The notes: generated from the letters alone by a model not told the origin. A DNA stretch of 9,314 nt from Thermomicrobiales bacterium (GCA_020847015.1 JADLCW010000199.1:1-9314), one strand, 5' to 3'. Counted from the stretch's first letter, positions 1 through 6,116 are shown. Made by a program: numbers and translations.

Positions 1-11
1 ATCTGCTTGGG

Positions 12-593
12 TTGACCGATCCGCTGCTGCTTTCGCCGCTCGGCCCGGGCGAGCGGGTCTGGGCCTGCCAGCGCTGCTCGTCCGGCTATCACGAGCAGAG
101 CTATCGCGTCCTGCACGAGCGCAACGGCGGTCGCTGCGTCAATTGTGGACATCCCGGGGGTCTGGTTCCGGTGACGCTGCCAGCATCTGGGGCTCCGGCA
201 TCGTCGCCGCCACGGGTCGAGCTGACACCTCAGGCGCTGGTGGATTTACCGCGGGTGCGCGATTTCATCGGGCAGGCGGTCGGGTTTCGTGGCTACGTGC
301 ATGCCGTCCATCGCTCGCGGCAGGGAACCGCGTTCATCAAGTTCGAGCAAAGCAAGACGCCCTTTGGCGGGTTCAAGCTGGTCGTATTCAACGATTACGT
401 GCATCACTGGGAGGAGTGCGGGCTGGATCTGTTCGACTACGAAGGGCGCTGGATCACCGCGCACGGGTTGGTGCAGGAACACGACACGTGGGGACTGGAG
501 ATTCTCGTGTTCTCGCCCGAGGTGATCGCGCTCGCCGATGGCCCGGTCTCGGGTCCGGCCCGCAAACCGCTCGTCTGGACCAACCTGGCATGA
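12..593 (+). CDS. Zinc-ribbon plus OB-fold protein, probably nucleic-acid binding (5' end probably truncated)
   Basis: The TTG start at 12 gives 193 residues, but the frame is open back to the window edge (LLG precedes it) and no Shine-Dalgarno is visible in the 11 upstream bases, so the true start may lie outside. Residues about 17-46 hold two CxxC knuckles (CQRC and CVNC) roughly 20 residues apart, as in a zinc ribbon. A linker rich in P, A and S follows. Residues about 80-175 have the alternating beta pattern of small OB folds: FIGQAVGFRGYV, then FIKFEQ, FKLVVFNDY, a strand near GRWITAHGLV and a final LEILVFSPEVI. Known OB folds of this type bind single-stranded nucleic acid. Binding here is inferred and no catalytic residues are seen. 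It lies 19 bp upstream of the Clp-like ATPase on the same strand, so the two are probably co-transcribed. The product has no name I recognise. Confidence 0.8.
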   Translation: MTDPLLLSPLGPGERVWACQRCSSGYHEQSYRVLHERNGGRCVNCGHPGGLVPVTLPASGAPASSPPRVELTPQALVDLPRVRDFIGQAVGFRGYVHAVHRSRQGTAFIKFEQSKTPFGGFKLVVFNDYVHHWEECGLDLFDYEGRWITAHGLVQEHDTWGLEILVFSPEVIALADGPVSGPARKPLVWTNLA

Positions 594-612
594 ACCCGAT
601 CGCGACCGCGCG

Positions 613-2463
613 ATGAGCGAACCGCCGCGCATCGTCTGGAAGGGACCGCCGGCGGGCGACCGCCAGCCGCCCGAGCGCGAACCACCGCCTCGGATGCGCT
701 TCACCCAACCGCGCCCGCCGACGCCGCTGCTCGATGCGATCGGGCGCGATCTGACCGCGCTGGCGCGCGCCGGAGCCTTCGACGATCTGATCCCGCGCGA
801 CGCCATTGCGCTGCGGCTGATGCGCGCGCTGCTGCGCCGTGAGAAGGCCAACCCGGTGCTGATCGGGGAGCCGGGGGTCGGCAAAACCGCCATCGTGGAG
901 GAGCTGGCGCGCCGCGTCGCGCGGGGCGACATCGCCGGGCTGGAGAACGTCCGCATCATCGAGGCGCCCATCGGCGATTTGGTCGCCGGAACCGTGTTTC
1001 GGGGCCAGCTCGAACAGCGGGTGCTGGATCTGCTGGCCGAGGCGCGCAATCGGCCCGATCTCATCCTCTTTCTCGACGAGTTCCATCTCGTCGTCGGCGG
1101 CGGCAGCGCCGAGGGGTCCATCGACATCGGCAACCTGATCAAACCGGCGCTGGCGCGCGGCGAGATTCGCTGCATCGGGGCGACCACGCCGGCCGAGTTC
1201 GCCCGCGCCATGCGACGCGACCCGGCGCTGGAGCGGCGGCTGGCTCCGGTGCGGGTGGACGAACCGAGCGAGGCGGAAGCGCTGGCGCTGCTGACCCGCG
1301 CCGCCGACGGGTTCATCCGTCACCACGGCGTCGATCTCGACCCGGCCGCACTGGCGGCCGCCGTCCAGCTCTCGGCCCACTACCTGCCCGACCGCCGCTT
1401 GCCCGACAAGGCGTTCGATCTGCTGGACGATGCGTGCACCGTCGCCCTGCTGCCGGGGTTGAACGAGCATCCGGCGGCGCGCCCGCTGGTCACCGCCGAG
1501 ATGGTCGCCCGCGCCCTGTCCGACCGCACCGGGTTGCCGCTGGCCCATCTGATCGAGCGCGAGCGGGTGGGGACGAACGAGATCGCGGCGCACCTGGAAG
1601 CGCGGGTGGTCGGGCAGGAAGCGGCGGTCGCCGCCGCCGCCGAAGCGATTCGATTGGCCCGGCTAGGACTGCGGGAACCGGAGCGCCCACGCGCGGTGCT
1701 GCTGTTCGGCGGTCCCTCCGGGGTCGGCAAAACGGCGCTGGCGCGCGCGATGGCCGAAACGCTGACGGGGTCCGAAGCGACGCTGCTGCGGATCGATTTG
1801 TCGGAGTATCAGGAACAGTACGCCATCAGTCGCCTGCTTGGAGCCCCGCCCGGCTACATCGGGCACGACATGGAGGGGCAGTTCGCCCGCCATCTGCGGG
1901 TGCATCCCGCCGCCGTCGTGCTGCTGGACGAGATCGAGAAGGCGCATCCGCGGGTGCTCGATCTGTTCCTGCAAGTGTTCGACGCCGGCCGCCTCACCGA
2001 CGGTCACGGTCGGGTCGTCGACGCGCGCCATGCGTGGTTCGTACTGACCACCAATGTGCCGATCGAGGCGGATCGAGCGGCGCTGCGGGAGCATCTGAGA
2101 CCGGAGTTTCTGAACCGGATCGATCGCATCGTCGCCTTCATGCCGCTGGGGCTGGAAGCGCTGCTGACCATCGCCCGCGGGGAGATCGAGCGGCTGGCGG
2201 GTCCGCTGGCGGCGCACGGCTTCACGCTCGTTGCCGAACCGACGGCGCTGCTCCACCTGTGCCGGCCGGAAGCGGACGAAGTTCCAGCGAATGGCCGCAC
2301 CGTGCTGCGCCGCGCCGAGCAGGAGATCGCCGCGCCGCTGGCCGCGCTGCTCGAGGAGGCGGGCGCGACCGGACCGCTGACCGTGACGATTCGCAAGCGC
2401 GGCGATGGATTGCGGTTCAATGTGCCGGGCGCATCGGGCGCGCCGGCAGCGCCGGACGAATGA
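613..2463 (+). CDS. Minimal two-AAA Clp/Hsp100-type ATPase without N-domain, middle domain or ClpP loop
   Basis: The ATG at 613 gives 616 residues; the in-frame ATG at 538 would overlap the upstream gene by 56 bp. D1 has Walker A GEPGVGKT (85-92), pore loop TVFRG (127-131), Walker B LILFLDE (150-156), GATT sensor 1, arginine finger DPALERR (203-209) and sensor-2 region RLPDKA. D2 has Walker A GPSGVGKT (367-374), pore loop GYIG (414-417), Walker B VVLLDE (435-440), sensor 1 TTN (479-481) and PEFLNRID with finger Arg502. This is the ClpA/ClpB/ClpC architecture, which threads proteins through a hexamer using ATP. Typical members exceed 750 residues. Here the N-terminal repeat domain is replaced by about 35 proline-rich residues, D1 runs into D2 with no coiled-coil, and the D2 segment that carries IGL/IGF in ClpP partners is cut to about 15 residues (481-497). 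The D2 sensor-2 GAR reads GRT (561-563). It is likely an unfoldase or remodeller independent of ClpP, perhaps serving the upstream OB-fold protein. Confidence 0.93.
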   Translation: MSEPPRIVWKGPPAGDRQPPEREPPPRMRFTQPRPPTPLLDAIGRDLTALARAGAFDDLIPRDAIALRLMRALLRREKANPVLIGEPGVGKTAIVEELARRVARGDIAGLENVRIIEAPIGDLVAGTVFRGQLEQRVLDLLAEARNRPDLILFLDEFHLVVGGGSAEGSIDIGNLIKPALARGEIRCIGATTPAEFARAMRRDPALERRLAPVRVDEPSEAEALALLTRAADGFIRHHGVDLDPAALAAAVQLSAHYLPDRRLPDKAFDLLDDACTVALLPGLNEHPAARPLVTAEMVARALSDRTGLPLAHLIERERVGTNEIAAHLEARVVGQEAAVAAAAEAIRLARLGLREPERPRAVLLFGGPSGVGKTALARAMAETLTGSEATLLRIDLSEYQEQYAISRLLGAPPGYIGHDMEGQFARHLRVHPAAVVLLDEIEKAHPRVLDLFLQVFDAGRLTDGHGRVVDARHAWFVLTTNVPIEADRAALREHLRPEFLNRIDRIVAFMPLGLEALLTIARGEIERLAGPLAAHGFTLVAEPTALLHLCRPEADEVPANGRTVLRRAEQEIAAPLAALLEEAGATGPLTVTIRKRGDGLRFNVPGASGAPAAPDE

Positions 2464-2738
2464 CCGCTGGTTCGGTGCGCCGTTCGTTGCGGAGCCGACA
2501 TCCTTGCGCGGGGGCGGGTCCTGCTTCGGAGGATTGGCCGGTGTGAAAACGTCGATGGGCGTGTGGAGCGCGCTATCGCCGGCGCGATCCGGCGCCTGAC
2601 CTGCGTGCCTCCTCAAGGGCAGCGCGCATCATGCTGAGCACCCCGCCGGGTGTCATCCTGAGCGACAGCGAAGGATCTCGCCGTCGGAACCGGCGCTCCA
2701 GCAGCGCACTTCGCGCCGCCAGGTTGCCGCCTCCGGAA
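2464..2738. other. Convergent intergenic region
   Basis: This 275-bp gap separates the stop of the Clp-like ATPase from the stop of the pyrophosphatase on the other strand. Short open frames here have no plausible ribosome site or recognisable product. It holds a dispersed-type repeat (listed separately) and a GC-rich hairpin, GGCGC / GCGCC with a 6-base loop at 2581-2596. That hairpin has no T-run, so I do not call it a terminator. Confidence 0.6.
2629..2679 (+). repeat. Dispersed short repeat with a partial second copy
   Basis: The core at 2652-2679 reads GTCATCCTGAGCG, then ACA, then GCGAAGGATCTC. The ends ATCCT (2655-2659) and AGGAT (2672-2676) are inverted copies of each other, so the unit is an imperfect palindrome. 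Eleven bases at 2629-2639 (TCATGCTGAGC) match the left half at 2653-2663 (TCATCCTGAGC) with one change, at a 24-bp offset, which suggests a decayed second copy. From memory, very similar elements (GTCATCCTGAGCGAAGCGAAGGATCT) recur between genes in Chloroflexota and several other phyla. Only this cluster is visible in the window, so its dispersed nature is established knowledge rather than observation. Confidence 0.6.
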
Positions 2739-3239
2739 TCAGGAGATGGGTTGCTGCCGCCAGCGCCGGCGGCACTCGGCGATGGCGGTGCACGCGTCAG
2801 CGGCGGAGTGCCACCCCAGCACTTCGGTTTGCCCCGGCTCCAGATATTTGTAGGTCGCGAAAAAGGTCTCGATTTCGCGCCCCCAGTGTTCGCCGATATC
2901 GCTCATCTCGTGGACGTGAGCGTAGCGCGGATCCCCGACCGGAACGGCGACCACCTTGAAATCCGGGCCTTTCTCGTCCTCCATGTCCAACCCGCCGATC
3001 GGCCGGGCGGGCACGACGCACCCGGGGAAGGTCGGCTCCTGAACCAGCACGAGGATGTCCAGCGGATCGCCGTCGCCCGCCAGCGTATCGGGGATGAATC
3101 CGTAGTCGGCAGGATAGTGGACCGAGCTGTAGAGGACGCGATCGAGCCAGATGCGCTGGGTTTTCGGGTCGAACTCGTATTTGTTGCGGCTCCCGCGCGG
3201 GATCTCGATATACGCCAGCACCTCGATCAAGTCAGCCAT
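2739..3239 (-). CDS. ppa: Family I soluble inorganic pyrophosphatase
   Basis: The product hydrolyses pyrophosphate to two phosphates in the cytoplasm, pulling biosynthetic reactions such as nucleic-acid and aminoacyl-tRNA synthesis forward. It has 166 residues from the ATG at 3239, close to the usual 165-180. Visible family residues are K20 and E22 (NKYE), R34 (LDR), Y46 (YPADYG), the metal-binding signature DGDPLDIL at 56-63 with D56, D58 and D61, acidic residues D85, D88 and D93 with K95 around the second metal cluster, and Y130-K131 (TYKYLEPG). Upstream is only a weak GATGGGGAT purine stretch. Extending in frame to 3320 would add an Arg/Trp-rich tail with no counterpart in the family, so 3239 is preferred. 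It lies 103 bp downstream of the hydrolase on the same strand, with a possible promoter of its own in that gap. The long plus-strand frame opposite is a shadow. Confidence 0.96.
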   Translation of the reverse strand: MADLIEVLAYIEIPRGSRNKYEFDPKTQRIWLDRVLYSSVHYPADYGFIPDTLAGDGDPLDILVLVQEPTFPGCVVPARPIGGLDMEDEKGPDFKVVAVPVGDPRYAHVHEMSDIGEHWGREIETFFATYKYLEPGQTEVLGWHSAADACTAIAECRRRWRQQPIS

Positions 3240-3263
3240 GGATCCCCATCTGAACGCGCCGCG

Positions 3264-3278
3264 CCGCCCCTCCGGCGG
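3264..3278 (-). other. GC-rich hairpin in the ppa leader
   Basis: CCGCC at 3264-3268 pairs with GGCGG at 3274-3278 around a 5-base loop, and alternating CG-rich arms flank it on both sides. On the minus strand it falls about 25-40 bases upstream of the pyrophosphatase start, so it would sit in that gene's leader or in the read-through message from the hydrolase. In sequence this rich in GC, such a stem could be chance. Confidence 0.25.
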
Positions 3279-3310
3279 GCGACGCGCGCTCCAATCCACC
3301 TTGGGCGAAC

Positions 3311-3319
3311 ACCATACCA
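3311..3319 (-). promoter_or_regulatory. Possible extended -10 promoter for ppa
   Basis: Read on the minus strand this is TGGTATGGT: a TGn extension next to TATGGT at 3311-3316, four of six matches to TATAAT. No convincing -35 lies 16-18 bases upstream, which an extended -10 can tolerate. Transcription would begin near 3304, giving a leader of about 65 bases before the ATG at 3239. This is weak evidence for a separate promoter. Confidence 0.3.
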
Positions 3320-3342
3320 CGCGACCCGGCAGGGCCAGCGGG

Positions 3343-4038
3343 TCAGTCGGTCGGGTCGGGGTTGGGTTCCGGGATCAGATAGCGGAGAAACCAGTCGCGA
3401 GCCAGCGCGGCCACGTGTTCCAGCGCGCCCGGCTCCTCGAAGAGATGGGTCGCCCCGGGCACGATGGTCAGGCGCGTTTCACCGCTCATGCGCGCCATCG
3501 CCTCCCGATTCATGGCGATCACCGGATCGTCGGCGCCGCCGACGATCAGCAGCGTTGGCGCGACCACCCGCTCCAGCACCGGGCCGGCCAGATCGGGCCG
3601 GCCACCGCGCGAAACCACCGCTCGCACGCGCCCCGGCTGCGCGGCCGCCAACACCAGCGCCGCCGCCGCGCCGGTGCTGGCTCCGAACAACCCGAGCGGC
3701 AGATGTCCGATATCCTGCTGCTGCCCCAGCCAGGCGGCCGCGCCGCCCAGCCGCCGCGCCAGCAACCCGATATCGAACCGCAGGTGGCGAGTCCGCACAT
3801 CGACCGCTTCTTCCTCCGGCGTCAGCAGATCGACGAGCAGCGTCGCCAGCCCGGCCGCGTTGAGCACATGGGCGACATAGCGATTGCGCGGGCTATGGCG
3901 ACTACTGCCGCTGCCATGGGCGAACAGCACGATGCCGACAACCGGTTCGGGCACGGCAAGCGCGCCTTCCAGGCGAACCGGTCCCGTCTCCACCTGCACG
4001 GTCCGCTCCGGGATCGAAGATCCCGCGTGGATTGCCAT
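3343..4038 (-). CDS. Alpha/beta hydrolase, dienelactone-hydrolase-like
   Basis: The 231-residue product is a single cytoplasmic alpha/beta-hydrolase domain with no signal peptide or membrane segment. The oxyanion region is FAHGSGSSR (39-47). The nucleophile elbow is GASTG with Ser121, the acid is Asp170 or Asp171 in GGADDPV, and the base is His198 in PGATHLFEEPG. The PGATHLFEEPG end and the HGSGSSR turn are typical of the small 'dienelactone hydrolase-like' group, found alone or fused to phosphoribosyltransferases. The substrate cannot be read from sequence, so an ester or lactone is only a family-level guess. The start at 4038 is fixed by GGAGGG eight bases upstream. A longer frame to 4323 would add a Pro/Arg-rich segment with the look of non-coding sequence. 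It lies between the cyclotransferase-like gene and ppa on the same strand. Confidence 0.92.
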   Translation of the reverse strand: MAIHAGSSIPERTVQVETGPVRLEGALAVPEPVVGIVLFAHGSGSSRHSPRNRYVAHVLNAAGLATLLVDLLTPEEEAVDVRTRHLRFDIGLLARRLGGAAAWLGQQQDIGHLPLGLFGASTGAAAALVLAAAQPGRVRAVVSRGGRPDLAGPVLERVVAPTLLIVGGADDPVIAMNREAMARMSGETRLTIVPGATHLFEEPGALEHVAALARDWFLRYLIPEPNPDPTD

Positions 4039-4045
4039 GAAACGA

Positions 4046-4051
4046 CCCTCC
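4046..4051 (-). promoter_or_regulatory. Shine-Dalgarno deciding the hydrolase start
   Basis: The minus strand reads GGAGGG here, seven bases (4039-4045) before the ATG at 4036-4038. It is one of the best ribosome sites in the window and argues against the longer in-frame start at 4323. Confidence 0.7.
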
Positions 4052-4099
4052 GCCGCAGCGCGCGGTTTCGCCGAACGCGGGCGACCGGAGTCGACGCCA

Positions 4100-4154
4100 C
4101 GGCGCCGCGCCCTCGCCGCGCCCGCTCGCGCGGGTTGCTGCAAGCGCGGCGCCG
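4100..4154. repeat. 11-bp perfect inverted repeat between two co-directional genes
   Basis: CGGCGCCGCGC at 4100-4110 is exactly inverted at 4144-4154. The 33 bases between the arms contain a nested stem, CCCGC (4121-4125) with GCGGG (4130-4134) around TCGC. The element lies in the 175-bp gap between the cyclotransferase-like stop and the hydrolase start, both on the minus strand. No T-run follows either arm. It could be a large RNA hairpin that separates expression of the two genes, but it is in extremely GC-rich DNA. Confidence 0.4.
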
Positions 4155-4213
4155 CGAACTGATTGGCGCACGCGGGCGGCGCGATCGAAGGCTCCGGGTC
4201 TGCGGCGTCCCGC

Positions 4214-4558
4214 CTAGGTCTCGGTTTCGGCTTGGGCGGCCAAGGCGCGCACGTAATCGGGCGGCAGCTCCCAGTAGCGGGCGGCGGCGAGCACGGCGCG
4301 GGGATCTCCAGTCGGCGCGTCATCGGCGAAGGCGGCGTAGACGCGGCCGTCGGCGGTCACGGCGCACTCGGGCAGAGCGGGGTCGACTTGCGCGGGGTCG
4401 ATCGCCAGCAGGATGCCCCATACCCGCGCCGCGCCCTCCCCGCTCACCGCCCGCGCCACGAACCGGCTGCCGGGGTAGGCGGCGCGAGCCGCTGTCGGAT
4501 CCATATTGGCTCCAGACAAAAACCGGTAGGCGACCGTGGAACGCACATCGTCGGACAC
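4214..4558 (-). CDS. Small protein, possibly a degenerate gamma-glutamylcyclotransferase-like fold
   Basis: The product has 114 residues. The GTG start at 4558 is preceded by GAGGGAG with 8-base spacing, which supports real translation. It lies 50 bp downstream of the methyltransferase stop, probably in the same transcript. Residues 14-32 (LSGANMDP...YPGSRF) resemble the N-terminal YGSNMDP...PGARF of gamma-glutamylcyclotransferase/BtrG proteins. VWGILLAIDP (46-55) matches their VWG-LY strand, and ELPPDYV (97-103) resembles their C-terminal PP-Y segment. The glycine-rich YGSN is changed to SGAN, and the middle region that normally carries the catalytic glutamate (a D-x-x-E-G-Y type segment) is shortened and not recognisable. 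If the match is real, the protein has probably lost cyclotransferase chemistry. The alternative is an unrelated lineage-specific small protein. Confidence is good for the gene and low for the fold. Confidence 0.72.
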   Translation of the reverse strand: MSDDVRSTVAYRFLSGANMDPTAARAAYPGSRFVARAVSGEGAARVWGILLAIDPAQVDPALPECAVTADGRVYAAFADDAPTGDPRAVLAAARYWELPPDYVRALAAQAETET

Positions 4559-4566
4559 CCGCTCGT

Positions 4567-4573
4567 CTCCCTC
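4567..4573 (-). promoter_or_regulatory. Shine-Dalgarno supporting a GTG start
   Basis: The minus strand reads GAGGGAG at this position, eight bases before the GTG at 4556-4558. It makes the non-ATG start credible and lies in the 50-bp gap after the methyltransferase stop codon. Confidence 0.55.
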
Positions 4574-4608
4574 GCGCGATGCATGCGGCGCACCGTCTTC
4601 GCCGCGCC

Positions 4609-5802
4609 TTACAGTCGTACCGAAAAGGCCCGCAGCGGCGGCGCGACCGGTGCGCCACGCGCCACGATCAACGCCCCGAAACGACCCATCCCGCCCGGAT
4701 CGACCAACCGCAGAATCGCGGCCTGCGCCGCGTAGTAGTCGGCGGGAGATGCCTGCGGATCCTGCCCCAGCCGGACGAGCAGATCACCCAGCCCCAGCCC
4801 GGCCAGCAACGCCCCCTGAGTGGTGAATCCGGCCACGCGTCCACCGGCTGCCGCGGCGGCTTCCCGCAGCAGCGTGAAATCGACGTGGGCGGTCAGGTCT
4901 TCCTGTCCCGGCGCCGCAAAGGGATCGTCGGTGACGGTGTGGTTGCGATAGGCGCGCACTGTGCCCGCCAACCGGTGACCGCGGTACAGCTCGGCCGCTT
5001 CATACCCATAGTCGATGATGATGGCGTAGCCGCGCGCCAGCCCGCGCACCACGCCGCCGAACCACGCGGCAGCGGCTGGCGAGATGTCGATAGCGGCTCC
5101 TTCGTCCGGCAGCACGCCGTGGCGAGCCAGATAGGCTGCCGGGTCGAACGCGGTCATCTCCGGCGAGAGCGGTCCCTCGCGCTCGACGAAGTGGTCGCTC
5201 TCCAGCGCCACCCATCGCTCGCGCGGTTCGCCCTCGCGCCAGATCAGGCGGTGAACCGGCAGCGCGTCGGCGACCTCGTTGGCCAGCGCCACGCCGACCG
5301 TTGGTTCCGCCGCCGCTGCAGGCGTCTCCAGCGCAACCCGGTCGCCAAACCCGACTTCGGCGAGCGCGGTCAGCGCCTCCGGACCGCGATGAGGATTCGT
5401 TTCGATCAGTCGGTAACGGGTCGCCGCGAACGCCTGCGGGGCATCTTCCGCCAACCCGGTCAAGATATCGTAGGCGAGCGCTCCGGTGCCGGCCCCATAT
5501 TCGCGCACGATCAAGGGGTCCGGGCGGTCCAGCCGCTCCCAACACTCAGCGACCTGGCGCGCCAGCGCGCGACCGAAAAAGGGGTGCGCTTCCGGCGCGG
5601 TCAGAAAGTCGCCGGCGCGGCCGGGGCGGGCCTGCACGGCGCGGTAGTAGCCGCCCTCCGGATGGTAGAGGGCGATCTCCATGAAGCGGGCGAAGGTGAT
5701 GGCTCCGCCGGCGTCGGCGATGGCGGCACAAAGCGCGGCGCGCGCCGCGGGATGGCCATTGGGCGGCATGACGGTTGTTGGCGGGGGATCGAGGGGCATC
5801 AT
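4609..5802 (-). CDS. SAM-dependent methyltransferase, MidA/NDUFAF7 family (COG1565)
   Basis: Starting at the ATG at 5802 the protein has 397 residues, normal for the family. Marker segments in order are FARFMEIALYHPEGGYY (38-53), DFLTAPE (65-71), the SAM-binding motif REYGAGTGALAYDIL (100-114), ANEVADALPVHR (174-185), IIIDYGYEAAELY (261-273) and the NHTVTDDPF...DLTAHVDFT region (287-310). The mitochondrial homologue dimethylates an arginine of a complex I subunit during assembly. Bacterial members are poorly characterised, so the substrate here is unknown, and no complex I genes are present in the window. The start is chosen because a TACAAT box ends exactly seven bases before this ATG, implying leaderless translation. 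ATGs at 5799 and 5841 are alternatives, the last giving 410 residues and overlapping the -10 box. No Shine-Dalgarno is seen at any of them. Confidence 0.93.
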   Translation of the reverse strand: MMPLDPPPTTVMPPNGHPAARAALCAAIADAGGAITFARFMEIALYHPEGGYYRAVQARPGRAGDFLTAPEAHPFFGRALARQVAECWERLDRPDPLIVREYGAGTGALAYDILTGLAEDAPQAFAATRYRLIETNPHRGPEALTALAEVGFGDRVALETPAAAAEPTVGVALANEVADALPVHRLIWREGEPRERWVALESDHFVEREGPLSPEMTAFDPAAYLARHGVLPDEGAAIDISPAAAAWFGGVVRGLARGYAIIIDYGYEAAELYRGHRLAGTVRAYRNHTVTDDPFAAPGQEDLTAHVDFTLLREAAAAAGGRVAGFTTQGALLAGLGLGDLLVRLGQDPQASPADYYAAQAAILRLVDPGGMGRFGALIVARGAPVAPPLRAFSVRL

Positions 5803-5808
5803 GGCGAA

Positions 5809-5814
5809 ATTGTA
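5809..5814 (-). promoter_or_regulatory. -10 box (TACAAT) of a leaderless promoter
   Basis: On the minus strand this is TACAAT, five of six matches to the sigma-70 -10. Its last base is at 5809, so the usual +1 falls on 5802, the A of the methyltransferase ATG. The -35 region 17 bases upstream is weak (TTCCCG-like). No Shine-Dalgarno precedes the ATG, which is expected for a leaderless message. Confidence 0.5.
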
Positions 5815-5846
5815 GCGGGCCGCGGCGACGGCGGGAAACATGCAAC

Positions 5847-5875
5847 CGCCCCCGGAGGAATGTCCTCCGGGGGCG
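5847..5875 (-). terminator. Perfect 13-bp hairpin downstream of the small gene
   Basis: CGCCCCCGGAGGA (5847-5859) pairs perfectly with its complement at 5863-5875 around a 3-base loop. It begins 26 bases after the stop codon of the 59-residue gene. The minus strand then runs into GTTGCATGTTT, which has some T but no clean run. It most likely ends or stabilises the 3' end of the small message and insulates the methyltransferase promoter just beyond. On the plus strand no T tract follows. Confidence 0.7.
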
Positions 5876-5901
5876 ATTGGCCAGGTCAGGCTGGGATTGG
5901 T

Positions 5902-6081
5902 CTAGCGGACCCAGGTGTAGCGGTCGACCATCTGGTCGCGGCCGCGCAGATCGCGCCGGGCTTCGTCGGCGGTCGGATAACCCGACCCGGAGCCGACGAG
6001 GTCGCCGTAATAGCGATCGAAGCGAGAATTGCCGCCGTGGGCGACCTTGTTCAGCAGATTGCGCAATGCGTTCACGTTCAT
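5902..6081 (-). CDS. Small protein of unknown function (59 residues)
   Basis: I do not recognise this protein. It begins MNVNALRNLLNKVAHGG, continues with RFDRYYGDLVGSGSGYP, and ends in a charged stretch (TADEARRDLRGRDQ) and VDRYTWVR. It is soluble in character with no signal or membrane segment; the N-terminus could form an amphipathic helix, and the middle is rich in Gly, Ser and Tyr. Reality of the gene is supported by a near-consensus promoter upstream (ATGACA-17-TATAAT), an AGGGGAG site and a perfect hairpin just after the TAG. The AGGGGAG at 6082-6088 abuts the ATG at 6081 but is six bases from an in-frame GTG at 6075, so the real start may be that GTG (57 residues). It stands as its own transcription unit between divergent and downstream genes. 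Confidence 0.72.
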   Translation of the reverse strand: MNVNALRNLLNKVAHGGNSRFDRYYGDLVGSGSGYPTADEARRDLRGRDQMVDRYTWVR

Positions 6082-6088
6082 CTCCCCT
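6082..6088 (-). promoter_or_regulatory. Shine-Dalgarno of the small gene, favouring GTG 6075
   Basis: AGGGGAG on the minus strand directly touches the ATG at 6079-6081, too close for normal initiation. It lies six bases from the in-frame GTG at 6073-6075. Initiation at the GTG would remove two residues. Confidence 0.5.
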
Positions 6089-6116
6089 ACCGTCGTTCGG
6101 TGCGCTTACTGAGCGG

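Noticed and set aside
538..612. Longer start for the Clp-like ATPase at ATG 538
   Set aside because: It would overlap the upstream gene by 56 bases and add an Arg-rich stretch. ATG 613 gives a clean 19-bp gap.
454..1593. Minus-strand frames opposite the Clp-like ATPase
   Set aside because: The plus strand carries every Walker and sensor motif in order; the opposite frames are compositionally biased shadows.
2581..2596. GC hairpin as terminator of the Clp-like gene
   Set aside because: The stem has only five pairs, with no T-run, and lies more than 100 bp after the stop codon.
2631..3863. A 410-codon plus-strand frame
   Set aside because: It is antisense to pyrophosphatase and the hydrolase, and its second half is low-complexity Arg/Pro/Ala.
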